This document shows positions 1 to 8,788 of a DNA stretch of 62,394 bases, in pieces; within the stretch, counting starts at the first letter, position 1; every line of letters begins with the position of its first letter. The notes below the pieces were generated by a model that was not told the origin of the DNA, did no database searches, and was given only the letters and a program-made list of their open reading frames with translations. This stretch comes from Ectothiorhodospiraceae bacterium. GTDB lineage: Bacteria; Pseudomonadota; Gammaproteobacteria; Nitrococcales; Aquisalimonadaceae. Location: the NCBI GenBank assembly GCA_020831885.1, contig JAFIFU010000014.1, positions 1 to 62,394 of the forward strand. The letters run 5' to 3'. The translations under genes and the position numbers were made by a program.

Positions 1-42
1 CCGCCCCCCCGCGGCGCGGCGCGGCCCCCGGGGCCCGGGTGT

Positions 43-1203
43 TTACATGCCGTGCAGGGCAGGATCCACCTTCGAGAGTACTTCATCCCAGTAGAGCTGG
101 GCCAGTTGCTCTCCGCTCTCGATGTTGTCCACCAGGCCCTTCCACTTCTCCAGAAGCTCGCGCATGGCGGAAATCATCTCTTCCCCGCGCTGGACGCCGT
201 GGCGTTGACGATAGTGTTCCGCCATGGAGTCCAGATCCTTGCGGGTAAACTCACGGGTGGCTTCTGTGAGCGAGTCCGCGGCTTCGTGGATCGTGGCACC
301 CTTGGCTTTCGCCTGATCGATCCCCTCGTACTGGCTCTGGGCGTAACGGTAAGTGACGATGCCGGAGATGTCCGCCGCCGCGCGCAGCAGGATACCGCGG
401 TGTTCATCGCTCAGACCCTGCCAGGTGTCCCGGTTGAAGTTGGTGGTGCCGACGCCCGCAAACAGACCGCCCGGCACGCCCATGGTGATGTCCGTCACCG
501 CGTCAACCAGCCCGAAGTTGATCAGTTCCGGGGCGGAAATGGCGATGCAGTCCACCACACCCTGTGTGAGGGCCTCAAACGCCTCGTTCACCGAGATGGA
601 CACCGGCGAGGCACCCACCCCTTCGGCCCAGCGTGACCATTGGGCACCGCCCACCCGGATGCGCTTGCCGCGCACTTCTTCCAGCGTGCGGATCGGCGAG
701 GTGCACTGGAGGATATAGGGGGGGCTGTGGGCCGTGCCGGTGAATACCTGGTTCTGTCGCGCGAACTCCTCATGGCATTCCGGGCAGTGTTTCATCACGT
801 ACTCCAGCAGGGCGCCGGTGTACGCGTAGCTTTCCGTTCCCCATTCCACATCCTCCATGAGCGTCAGCATCATCGATGCCTCGGCCAGCAGGTTGGTATG
901 CGGGAATTCCTGGGGGAAGTAGGGCGTGAGCATATAGCCGATGTCGGCGATGCCGTCGCGAACGCCGGATGAGGTCTCGGCGAAGTTGAGCAGCGACAGC
1001 GGGAAGACCCGAACCGAAAGCTCACCGTCAGAATACTCCTCCACCTTCTCCGCATAGAGATTGGCGCCGATGGTGGCGTCGGATGCGGAGGGAAAACCCA
1101 GCGCGAAACGAAACTGCTGTGCATCGGCGGTGGACGAAAACGCCACGCCGCTGGCGAGGGCCGCCGACAATCCCAGTCCCGACAGATATTTGCTGAAACC
1201 CAT
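43..1203 (-). CDS. TRAP transporter solute-binding protein (DctP family)
   Basis: Periplasmic binding protein of a tripartite ATP-independent (TRAP) transporter; the family captures organic acids and passes them to a DctQ/DctM membrane pair, which would have to lie beyond the left edge. The 386-residue product opens with a signal peptide (about residues 1-29, cleavage near ADA-QQ) and carries DctP-type segments such as GKRIRVGG and NEAFEALTQGVVDCI. The ATG was chosen because GGAGG sits 7 nt upstream; the open frame runs 34 codons further, but those residues are Arg-rich and would bury the signal peptide. Substrate cannot be read from sequence. The gene is divergent from the glutamate-synthase-like/ligase group, so the substrate may be what that group processes (inference). 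Confidence 0.88.
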   Translation of the reverse strand: MGFSKYLSGLGLSAALASGVAFSSTADAQQFRFALGFPSASDATIGANLYAEKVEEYSDGELSVRVFPLSLLNFAETSSGVRDGIADIGYMLTPYFPQEFPHTNLLAEASMMLTLMEDVEWGTESYAYTGALLEYVMKHCPECHEEFARQNQVFTGTAHSPPYILQCTSPIRTLEEVRGKRIRVGGAQWSRWAEGVGASPVSISVNEAFEALTQGVVDCIAISAPELINFGLVDAVTDITMGVPGGLFAGVGTTNFNRDTWQGLSDEHRGILLRAAADISGIVTYRYAQSQYEGIDQAKAKGATIHEAADSLTEATREFTRKDLDSMAEHYRQRHGVQRGEEMISAMRELLEKWKGLVDNIESGEQLAQLYWDEVLSKVDPALHGM

Positions 1204-1719
1204 GATCACTCCTCCGAAAGCGGCGCAGGCCGCTGGTCGTTTACTTATGTATGTCCGCGTGTCCGCCCGACATGCCATGTGCGGACGGTATGGCGTGCCG
1301 ACCAAGCGCTTGTGCAGGCCGACTAGCCCCGAGAATACGGTGCGGAATCCCCGGGTGCAACAAGAAATAAAACATGATTCATTTCTTTTTCTGAGGGCGT
1401 TGCCAACGGGTGGTTGACCGGGAATGCCCTCCGGTTGTTACACGGGTTTTCCTTCTCCCGCTCGGGCGCGTTACCGTTCCCCGCGGCGGCGGCGGAGCCA
1501 ACGGTACGGGAGGTGTCGATGGCAGCGGAAACGTCCTGGCGGTCGCCATCCCCCGCTCCCCGTCACCGTGTCTGAACGAGGCCTGCAGATCCGTTTGTAC
1601 GTGTAATCACCCTGTGGGGCGGGCATGTCGGTGGGTACCATGGACAGACACGACGATTTCGCGAGCCGCCGGCCTCGTGTCCGGTGGCCGGACGGAACAT
1701 GATGCTCAGGAGGTAGTCC
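1204..1719. other. 516-bp divergent intergenic region with one inverted repeat
   Basis: No convincing gene. It separates the TRAP binding protein from the glutamate-synthase-like gene and so must hold both promoters. A perfect 7-bp inverted repeat, AAGAAAT (1362-1368) and ATTTCTT (1381-1387), lies in a short AT-rich patch of an otherwise GC-rich gap and is a candidate operator. I could not assign confident -35/-10 pairs. Confidence 0.4.
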
Positions 1720-3369
1720 GTGATCGTTTCCCGCTGGCCCTTCCCCCTCCGTTACAGCGCCTACCTGATCAGCCTCGCCGGCGTTGCTGTCCTGCTGCCA
1801 CTGGCCTTGCTCTACAACGCGGTGACGCCCCTGTTGCTGGTCTTCCTGGCGCTGGCCGGCCTGGGTACCTGGGACGTGCTGCAACGCCGCCGGACTGTGA
1901 GCCGCAACTACCCCATCCTCGCCCATTTCCGCTACTTCCTGGAATCCATCGGTCCGGAGATCCGGCAGTACTTCATCCAGTCGGACACCGAGGAGCGGCC
2001 GTTCTCCCGGGAGCAGAGGGCACTGATCTATCAACGTGCCAAGGGTGTGCTGGACAAACGGCCCTTTGGCTCCCAGCTCGAGATGAATGCCGAAGGTTAC
2101 GAGTGGATGTACCACTCCATATTGCCGGTGGACATCGAGGACAGCGATTTCCGTGTCACCGTGGGTGCGGACCGGGCGCAGCCTTATCGCTGCAGTGTAT
2201 TCAATATTTCCGCCATGAGTTTCGGCTCGCTGTCCGCCAACGCCATCCTGGCGCTCAACCACGGAGCACGCATGGGCGGTTTCTATCACGATACCGGAGA
2301 GGGTTCCATCTCCCGCTACCACCGGGAACCGGGTGGCGACCTGGTCTGGGAAATCGGTTCGGGATATTTCGGCTGCCGTGACGTGCATGGCCGGTTCAGC
2401 GAGGAGCGCTTCCGGGAGGGCGCCCGGCTGGAGCAGGTGAAGATGATCGAGCTGAAGCTCTCCCAGGGGGCGAAGCCCGGGCATGGCGGGATTCTGCCCG
2501 GGCGAAAGGTGACGCGGGAGATTGCCGAGGCCCGCGGCGTGCCGGTGGGGGAAGACGTGATATCGCCGGCGCGGCACTCCGCGTTTTCCACGCCCATGGA
2601 ACTGCTGGAATTCATCGATCACCTGCGGGAGTTGTCCGGAGGCAAGCCGGTGGGGTTCAAGCTGGCCATCGGCCATCCGTGGGAGTGGTTTGCCATCGTC
2701 AAGGCCATGCTGGAAACCGGCCGGCGCCCGGATTTCATCGTGGTGGATGGGGGCGAGGGTGGTACCGGGGCGGCACCGCTGGAGTTCATCAACCGGCTGG
2801 GCATGCCGCTGGCGGAAGCACTGCTGCTGGTGCACAACGCGCTGGTGGGCACGAATCTGCGCAGGCACATCGCCATCGGCGCCGCCGGCAAGGTGACCTC
2901 CGCGTTCTATGTGGCGCGGCTCATGGCGCTGGGGGCGGATTGGTGCAACGCCGCGCGCGGCTTCATGTTCTCGCTGGGCTGTATCCAGGCGTTGAACTGT
3001 CATACCGGCTGCTGTCCCAGTGGTGTGGCCACCCAGGATCCGCGCCGCGGGGGCAATCTTGACGTGAAGGACAAGAGCGTCCGGGTCTACAACTTCCACC
3101 GCAACACGCTCGATGCCTTGGCGAATCTTCTGGCGGCCGCCGGTCTGCATCACCCCTCGGAGCTGGGTCCGGAACACATCACCCGGCGACAAAGCCGAAG
3201 CACCGTGCATACCTACATGGATCTGTACACATTCCTTGAACCCGGTGCGCTGGTTTCCGGTGAGCAGGTGAATCACTCGGTTTTCGATCGCTTCTGGGCC
3301 TCTGCCGACCCGACAAGTTTCGATCCGCCGGAATACATCCTGCGCCTGCGGGAATCCAAGCTCCATTAG
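1720..3369 (+). CDS. Membrane-anchored FMN-binding glutamate synthase family protein
   Basis: A 549-residue protein with only the FMN/Fe-S synthase domain of glutamate synthase. It lacks the N-terminal glutaminase domain and no GltD-type partner is nearby, so classic GOGAT activity is unlikely. Residues about 10-55 form two hydrophobic helices, then comes the alpha/beta-barrel with NISAMSFGSLS, KPGHGGILPG and VDGGEGGTGAAP (FMN and substrate loops). A [3Fe-4S]-type cysteine set is present at C421, C427 and C431/C432, followed by PSGVATQ. GTG start with AGGAGG 6 nt upstream. Such stand-alone proteins are widespread and of uncertain function. It leads the plus-strand run containing two acyl-CoA ligases. 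Confidence 0.88.
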   Translation: MIVSRWPFPLRYSAYLISLAGVAVLLPLALLYNAVTPLLLVFLALAGLGTWDVLQRRRTVSRNYPILAHFRYFLESIGPEIRQYFIQSDTEERPFSREQRALIYQRAKGVLDKRPFGSQLEMNAEGYEWMYHSILPVDIEDSDFRVTVGADRAQPYRCSVFNISAMSFGSLSANAILALNHGARMGGFYHDTGEGSISRYHREPGGDLVWEIGSGYFGCRDVHGRFSEERFREGARLEQVKMIELKLSQGAKPGHGGILPGRKVTREIAEARGVPVGEDVISPARHSAFSTPMELLEFIDHLRELSGGKPVGFKLAIGHPWEWFAIVKAMLETGRRPDFIVVDGGEGGTGAAPLEFINRLGMPLAEALLLVHNALVGTNLRRHIAIGAAGKVTSAFYVARLMALGADWCNAARGFMFSLGCIQALNCHTGCCPSGVATQDPRRGGNLDVKDKSVRVYNFHRNTLDALANLLAAAGLHHPSELGPEHITRRQSRSTVHTYMDLYTFLEPGALVSGEQVNHSVFDRFWASADPTSFDPPEYILRLRESKLH

Positions 3370-3370
3370 G

Positions 3371-3397
3371 GAAACGCTGATCCATTCCCATGGTGCC
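3371..3397 (+). repeat. Copy of dispersed 3'-end repeat (tip only)
   Basis: Begins one base after the preceding stop codon and reads GAAACGCTGATCCATTCCC followed by ATGGTGCC, closely matching the left arm of the complete inverted repeat at 53411-53590. Similarity fades after about 27 bp, so this is an end fragment or a diverged copy. Confidence 0.6.
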
Positions 3398-3549
3398 CGC
3401 GGAGCCCGGAAATTCGTTGATGCATTGTCGGGCCCTCAGGACGTATTGTCAGGGGGTGAGGGCAGTGCTGCTCCGGCGAGGCACAGGTGCCACAACGCGG
3501 CCACGGCAGGTGGTCCCGCCTGCGGCGAATAACACGGGAGGAGGCAGGC

Positions 3550-5250
3550 ATGTATGCGGAGTTGAAACAGATCCGGGCGGAAATGACAGCGCCCGGTCAG
3601 GATTTCGAGATTGCCCGGATCAACATCCGGGGCGTCCCGACGCTTGCCTATGCCAATGCCCCCGGCAGTTTGCGCAGCTTTTGGCTGGGGACCGAGCAGC
3701 TCGCCGATCGTGAATACCTGGTCTACGGGGATGAACGCTGGACCTATGCCCGCGCCCATGCCGAGGTGGCGTCCGTTGCCGCGTGGCTGGTGTCCCGGGG
3801 TGTCCGGCCCGGTGATCACGTCGCTATCGCCATGCGCAATTACCCCGAGCACATGCTGCTGTACTGGGCGATCACCTCCATGGGCGCCGTCGTGGTCGGG
3901 ATGAATGCCTGGTGGGTGGGCCGGGAGATGGTCTATGGCATCCAGGATTCCCGCCCCAAGGTGGTGTTCGCTGACCAGGAACGTCTGGAACGGCTGATTG
4001 AGGTCCGCGACCAGGTGCCGGAGCCGCTGTTGGTGGGAGTGCGTGTGGCGCAGCCGCCGGCAGATGTCGTCTCCTATGAGGAGACGGTGCGGTCCCACGC
4101 CGGCGGGATGCCGGAGGTCACCATTGATCCGGATGCGGATGCCTGCATTTTCTACACCTCCGGCACAACGGGGCGCCCCAAGGGGGCGCAGCAGACCCAT
4201 CGCGGTTGCGTGAACAACATCTGGAACGTGCTGTTCGGGGCCGCCTCCACCGCCCGGGTACAGATCCGCCTGGGCAAGCTCACCCAGGCTGACCTGGACG
4301 CCATGCCCGTGCCGGTCACCTTGATCACCACACCGTTGTTCCACGTCACCGCCATGAATTGCGGCGCCCATGCATGCACGGCCAATGGGGGCAAGATCGT
4401 GTTCATGTACAAGTGGGACGCGGCGGAGGCATTGCGATTGATCGAGAAGGAGCGTGTGACCGGCATGAGCGGTGTCCCGGTCATGGCCCGGGAGCTGATC
4501 GCGCATCCGGATTTCCGGAAGCGGGACACGTCCAGCCTGCTGGCCCTGGCCGGCGGTGGTGCGCAAGTGCAGCCGGATCTGGTGGCGGCTATCGAGCGCC
4601 AGGTGCCCACCGCCCGTCCGGGAACGGGTTACGGGATGACGGAGACCTGCGGCATCGTCACGTCCATCTCCGGTGATTTTTTCGTCGACCGGCCCGAGAG
4701 CGCCGGTCCGGCGTGCCCCACATTCGATGTGGAGATCCGGGATCTGAATGACAGGCCCTTGCCCCAGGGGGAGGTCGGCGAGCTGGTGGTGCGGGGTGCA
4801 CCCGTGATCCGGGGCTATCTCAACCGGCCCGAGGCCACCGCCGAGAGTATCCGGGACGGTTGGCTGCATACCGGTGATCTGGCGCGTCTGGACGAGGATG
4901 GTTTCATCTATATTGTCGACCGCCTCAAGGATATGGTGCTCCGCGGCGGCGAGAACGTGTACTGCGCCGAGGTGGAGAGCGCCATTTTCCGTCATGGCGG
5001 GGTCGCCGAATGCACGGTCTTCGGCGTGGACGACGAGCGCCTGGGCGAAGAGGTGGGGGCCTGCGTGGTGCCGCGGCCCGGCGTGGAGCTCACCGCCGAT
5101 GAGCTCCGGCAGCATTGTGCCGGGCAGATCGCCGGACACAAGGTGCCCCGCTACATCTGGATTCGCGATGAACCCCTGCCGCGGAACGCCAATGGCAAAT
5201 TCCTGAAGCGCGAGCTGCGGGCGCAGTTGACCATCGGCGATGCTGCCTGA
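3550..5250 (+). CDS. AMP-forming acyl-CoA ligase (class I adenylate-forming)
   Basis: Expected to activate a carboxylic acid to an acyl-CoA via an acyl-adenylate. The 566-residue chain has the P-loop-like motif YTSGTTGRPKG from Y202, the GYGMTETCG motif, the hinge region TGDLARLDEDGF...DRLKDMVLRGGENVY, and the catalytic C-terminal lysine in NANGKFLKREL (K550). ATG chosen for the GGGAGGAGGC ribosome site; an upstream in-frame start would add 21 Arg-rich residues. It lies between a glutamate-synthase-like gene and a second, clearly different ligase. Substrate unknown; medium-chain, aryl or hydroxy acids are all possible. Confidence 0.9.
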   Translation: MYAELKQIRAEMTAPGQDFEIARINIRGVPTLAYANAPGSLRSFWLGTEQLADREYLVYGDERWTYARAHAEVASVAAWLVSRGVRPGDHVAIAMRNYPEHMLLYWAITSMGAVVVGMNAWWVGREMVYGIQDSRPKVVFADQERLERLIEVRDQVPEPLLVGVRVAQPPADVVSYEETVRSHAGGMPEVTIDPDADACIFYTSGTTGRPKGAQQTHRGCVNNIWNVLFGAASTARVQIRLGKLTQADLDAMPVPVTLITTPLFHVTAMNCGAHACTANGGKIVFMYKWDAAEALRLIEKERVTGMSGVPVMARELIAHPDFRKRDTSSLLALAGGGAQVQPDLVAAIERQVPTARPGTGYGMTETCGIVTSISGDFFVDRPESAGPACPTFDVEIRDLNDRPLPQGEVGELVVRGAPVIRGYLNRPEATAESIRDGWLHTGDLARLDEDGFIYIVDRLKDMVLRGGENVYCAEVESAIFRHGGVAECTVFGVDDERLGEEVGACVVPRPGVELTADELRQHCAGQIAGHKVPRYIWIRDEPLPRNANGKFLKRELRAQLTIGDAA

Positions 5251-5436
5251 GGGCCGCCGTGCCCGGCAGCGGCAGCATGCTGCCTGCAGGACGGCTTGCA
5301 ACGCCGTTGATATTGACGCAACAATCCTTCGACACAAGGCCGACCCGTGAATGGCGATGTCCCGGCTCAGCGTGGCGCAAGCGGGGTCGTCGTGGGGCAA
5401 ACCGAAGCACGGGTGACACGTGCAGGAGGAGGAGTG

Positions 5437-7116
5437 ATGAGTGGACTGGACGCCTTTCTGGCCGCCCGGGATTTTCTGTTCCAGCACCGCAGTGACTACG
5501 ATGCTGCCTACGCGGGCTTCAAGTGGCCCCAGCTCGATACATTCAACTGGGCGTTGGATCACTTTGACACGATGGCCCGGGACAATGACGCTCCGGGGCT
5601 GTGGATTGTGGAGGAGGACGGCAGCGAGACGAAACTGAGCTTTTCGGAGCTGTCGTGGCGCTCCAACCAGGTGGCGAACTTCCTGCGCGCCCGGGGGGTG
5701 AAGCGCGGTGACCGGGTTCTGCTCATGCTGGGCAACGAGGCACCGTTATGGGAGACCATGCTGGCCGCCATGAAGCTCGGTGCCGTGGTGATACCGGCGA
5801 CGCCGCTGCTCACGCCGGATGATCTGCGGGACCGTTTCGACCGCGGGCAGGTGCGCCACGCGGTGGTGAACCACGCCCATGTGGGTAAATTCGCCGACCT
5901 GGGCAACGATTACACGCGGATCGTGGTTGGCGGCGAGGCCGCGGGCTGGGTAGCGTTCGACGGCGCTGCCGAGGAAAGCCGGGAATTCACGCCTCAGGGA
6001 ACAACCAGGGCCACGGCCCCGCTGCTGCTCTACTTCACCTCGGGCACCACCTCCCGGCCGAAACTGGTGCTGCACACCCACCAGTCCTACCCGGTGGGTC
6101 ATTTGTCCACCATGTACTGGCTTGGCCTGCGCCCCGGTGACCGGCACATGAACATCAGTTCGCCGGGCTGGGCCAAGCATGCCTGGAGCTGTGTGTTCGC
6201 GCCCTGGAACGCCGGTGCCTGCGTGTTTCTCTACAATTACGACAGATTCGATGCCGGCGCCCTGCTGGATGTGCTGGTGAAATACCAGATCACCACGCTG
6301 TGCGCGCCGCCCACCGTCTGGCGCATGCTGGTGCAACATGATCTGGCCGCCGTACGGACCAGCCTGCGGGAGCTGATCGGCGCCGGTGAGCCGCTCAATC
6401 CGGAGATCATCGATCATGTCCACAAGGCCTGGGGCATCGTTATCCGCGATGGCTATGGCCAGACCGAAACCACTGCACAGATCGGCAACACCCCGGGTCA
6501 GAAAGTGGTTCCCGGTTCCATGGGGCGCCCGTTGCCAGGCTATACGATCGAACTGCTGGACCCCGACGGGCGGCCGGCCCGGGAGGGGGAGATCTCCCTG
6601 CCGCTGTCCCGGCGTCCCCTGGGACTGATGGCCGGTTACGCCGGCGACGATGCGCGTACCGCGGATGCCATGCGTGAGGGCTATTACCATACCGGTGATG
6701 TGGCCAGGATCGATGACCAGGGCTACATCACCTACGTGGGCCGGGCCGATGACGTGTTCAAGGCATCGGACTACCGCATCAGCCCGTTCGAGCTGGAAAG
6801 CGTGCTCATCGAGCATCCGGCCGTGGCCGAGGCAGCGGTGGTTCCGGCGCCGGACCCGATGCGCCTGGCGGTGCCCAAGGCGTATATCACGCTGGCCGGG
6901 GGCCGGGAGCCGGATGCCGAGCTGGCCCGGGACATTCTGGCCTTCGCCCGGGAGAAGCTCGCCCCGTACAAGCGTATCCGTCGCCTGGAATTCGCCGAGT
7001 TGCCGAAGACGATCTCGGGCAAGATCCGTCGCGTGGAGTTGCGCAAGGGCGAGCAGGAACGCGATCCGGATCAGCGGCGGGCGCATGAGTATTTCGAGGA
7101 AGACTTCCCGGGGTGA
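5437..7116 (+). CDS. AMP-binding acyl-CoA synthetase, medium-chain (ACSM)-like
   Basis: Second adenylate-forming ligase of the locus, 559 residues. Motifs: FTSGTTSRPKLVLHTHQSY, the DGYGQTET substrate/AMP motif, GDVARIDDQGYITYVGRADD with FKASDYRISPFELES (rearrangement hinge), and PKTISGKIRRVELR with catalytic K529. The FKxSxYRI/SPFE pattern is typical of the medium-chain acyl-CoA synthetase branch. Start fixed by AGGAGGAG 5 nt before ATG. It is not a duplicate of its neighbour: motif spacing and flanks differ, suggesting two acids or two pathway steps are activated here. A 186-bp gap precedes it; that gap contains a 14-bp palindrome (GGCAGCATGCTGCC, 5271-5284) that may end the upstream transcript. 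Confidence 0.88.
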   Translation: MSGLDAFLAARDFLFQHRSDYDAAYAGFKWPQLDTFNWALDHFDTMARDNDAPGLWIVEEDGSETKLSFSELSWRSNQVANFLRARGVKRGDRVLLMLGNEAPLWETMLAAMKLGAVVIPATPLLTPDDLRDRFDRGQVRHAVVNHAHVGKFADLGNDYTRIVVGGEAAGWVAFDGAAEESREFTPQGTTRATAPLLLYFTSGTTSRPKLVLHTHQSYPVGHLSTMYWLGLRPGDRHMNISSPGWAKHAWSCVFAPWNAGACVFLYNYDRFDAGALLDVLVKYQITTLCAPPTVWRMLVQHDLAAVRTSLRELIGAGEPLNPEIIDHVHKAWGIVIRDGYGQTETTAQIGNTPGQKVVPGSMGRPLPGYTIELLDPDGRPAREGEISLPLSRRPLGLMAGYAGDDARTADAMREGYYHTGDVARIDDQGYITYVGRADDVFKASDYRISPFELESVLIEHPAVAEAAVVPAPDPMRLAVPKAYITLAGGREPDAELARDILAFAREKLAPYKRIRRLEFAELPKTISGKIRRVELRKGEQERDPDQRRAHEYFEEDFPG

Positions 7117-7215
7117 GCTTGACTGCTTCCGTGGCGCAGGGCTTCGGCGTGCGGCCGGCGCCCGCGGAATCGCGGAACTGACAGGGGGTGCGGCACCTGC
7201 CGCAGGGAGCAGACG

Positions 7216-8595
7216 ATGAACCAGTTGATTGCCGCGATTCGCGAGATCGTGGGACCGCAGGGGGTGCTGGAAGGCGAGGATGTGCGCGCCCGGCCGGCCA
7301 CGGTGCAGGGCGGGTCATGCGAGGCACGGGCGATCATTCGACCCGGCAGTACCGAGGAGGTCTCCCGGGTTCTGCGCCTCTGCCATGAGGCCAGCCAGCC
7401 GGTGGTGCCCTATGGCGGCGGTACCGGTCTGGTGGAAGGGGCGGTGGCGAGCCCCGGCGAGTTGATGCTCTCCCTGGAACGCATGAACCGGATCGAAGAG
7501 GTGGATACCCTGGGCCGCGCTATGGTGGTGCAGGCCGGCGTTCCGGTGCAGCGGGTCCAGGAAACCGCAGAGGACGCGGGGCTGTTTTTCGCCGTGGACT
7601 TCGGCGCCCGCGGCACCGCCACCATCGGCGGCGCGATCTCCACCAATGCCGGCGGCAACCGCGTGCTCCGCTATGGCATGCTGCGGGACCAGGTGCTTGG
7701 CCTGGAGGCGGTGATGGCGGATGGCACCGTGGTATCGGCCATGCAGCGCTTCATCAAAAACAACGCCGGTTACGACCTCAAACACCTGTTCATCGGTTCC
7801 GAGGGAACGCTGGGCATCGTGACCCGGGCGGCACTGCGCCTGCGCCCGTTGCCGCGCAGCCGGCATACCGCCATGCTGGCGCTGGACCGTTACCAGCATG
7901 TGCAGGAACTGCTGGCGCTGCTGGATACCGAGCTGGGCGGTACCTTGAGCGGGTTCGAAGTGATGTGGAATGACTTCTATCGCATGGTGGTGGAGGGACC
8001 CACCGGGCATCGCCCGCCCCTGGGCGTGGATCATGGCTACTACGTCCTGGTGGAATGCCTGAGCGCCGACCCGGCGCCGGAGAACCCCCGTTTCCGGGCC
8101 GCGCTGGAGCAAGCCATGCAACGGGAACTGGTCAGTGATGCGGTGATCGCGGAATCCCGCGCACAGCAGGACGCCCTGTGGGCCATTCGTGATGACATCC
8201 CTACACTGCTGCAGCTCATGGCCCCCTTGTTGCCGTTTGATATCAGTCTGAACCTGCACGAAATCGACGCCTTCGTTCTTGATGTGCGCGAGAGGTTGTC
8301 CCGCCGCTGGCCGGAGGTGGATTCCGTCTCCTTCGGCCACCTGGGGGACGGCAATCTGCATCTGGTGGTCGGTATCGGGCAAGACAACCCCGAGCGCCGC
8401 CGGCAGGTGGATGACGTGGTGTATAACGCCGTTCGGGAACGGGGTGGTTCCGTTTCCGCCGAGCACGGCATCGGCAAGGAGAAACTGCCCTATCTGGCCT
8501 GGTCCCGGAGCGCCGAGGAAGTGTCCCTGATGCGCACGCTGAAGGGCAGCCTGGACCCCAGGCGCATACTCAACCCCGGGAAACTGCTGGACTGA
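7216..8595 (+). CDS. FAD-linked oxidase, GlcD / D-lactate dehydrogenase type
   Basis: Flavoprotein of the VAO/GlcD family (459 residues) that oxidises 2-hydroxy acids such as glycolate or D-lactate to 2-oxo acids. The PCMH FAD domain shows PYGGGTGLVEGAV and GTATIGGAISTNAGGN; the C-terminal FAD-oxidase domain has GHLGDGNLHLVV and SAEHGIGKEK, the usual family signatures. A purine-rich GGGAGC precedes the ATG. GlcE and GlcF partners are absent, so it is more likely a single-subunit D-2-hydroxyacid dehydrogenase than glycolate oxidase. It closes the plus-strand group and is followed by a hairpin. Confidence 0.88.
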   Translation: MNQLIAAIREIVGPQGVLEGEDVRARPATVQGGSCEARAIIRPGSTEEVSRVLRLCHEASQPVVPYGGGTGLVEGAVASPGELMLSLERMNRIEEVDTLGRAMVVQAGVPVQRVQETAEDAGLFFAVDFGARGTATIGGAISTNAGGNRVLRYGMLRDQVLGLEAVMADGTVVSAMQRFIKNNAGYDLKHLFIGSEGTLGIVTRAALRLRPLPRSRHTAMLALDRYQHVQELLALLDTELGGTLSGFEVMWNDFYRMVVEGPTGHRPPLGVDHGYYVLVECLSADPAPENPRFRAALEQAMQRELVSDAVIAESRAQQDALWAIRDDIPTLLQLMAPLLPFDISLNLHEIDAFVLDVRERLSRRWPEVDSVSFGHLGDGNLHLVVGIGQDNPERRRQVDDVVYNAVRERGGSVSAEHGIGKEKLPYLAWSRSAEEVSLMRTLKGSLDPRRILNPGKLLD

Positions 8596-8612
8596 CCCAT
8601 AGCGTGGATGTC

Positions 8613-8654
8613 CCTGCCCCGTCCTCCCCCTGTCCCTGATCACCCCGGGGCAGG
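8613..8654 (+). terminator. Hairpin downstream of the FAD oxidase gene
   Basis: Perfect 9-bp inverted repeat CCTGCCCCG / CGGGGCAGG with a 24-nt loop, starting 18 bp after the stop codon. No T-run follows, so intrinsic termination is uncertain; it may act with Rho or as an mRNA stabiliser. Confidence 0.4.
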
Positions 8655-8788
8655 CTGTGCGCCCCGCCAATGACTCGCTCCCGTTCCGCGGAGCCGGTCA
8701 CGGTGTATACACCATATGGGTGATGCGCCGGCATCTGGCATGCCTCTAGAGTGGTACCGCAAGTCCTTGTGCCTCCCGGGGGAAAGTG

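Noticed and set aside
1-42. Terminator for the TRAP binding-protein gene at the left edge
   Set aside because: Only GC-rich self-complementary sequence (CCCGGGG/CCCGGG) with no T-run, and the window ends here.
1471-3366. Long minus-strand reading frame (631 codons) opposite the glutamate-synthase-like gene
   Set aside because: Mirror of a strongly conserved plus-strand gene in GC-rich DNA; the product is low-complexity, His/Gln/Arg-rich and has no motif or ribosome site.
3436-5562. 708-codon minus-strand reading frame opposite the first acyl-CoA ligase
   Set aside because: Same cause: third-position GC bias leaves the antisense frame open. No recognisable domain.
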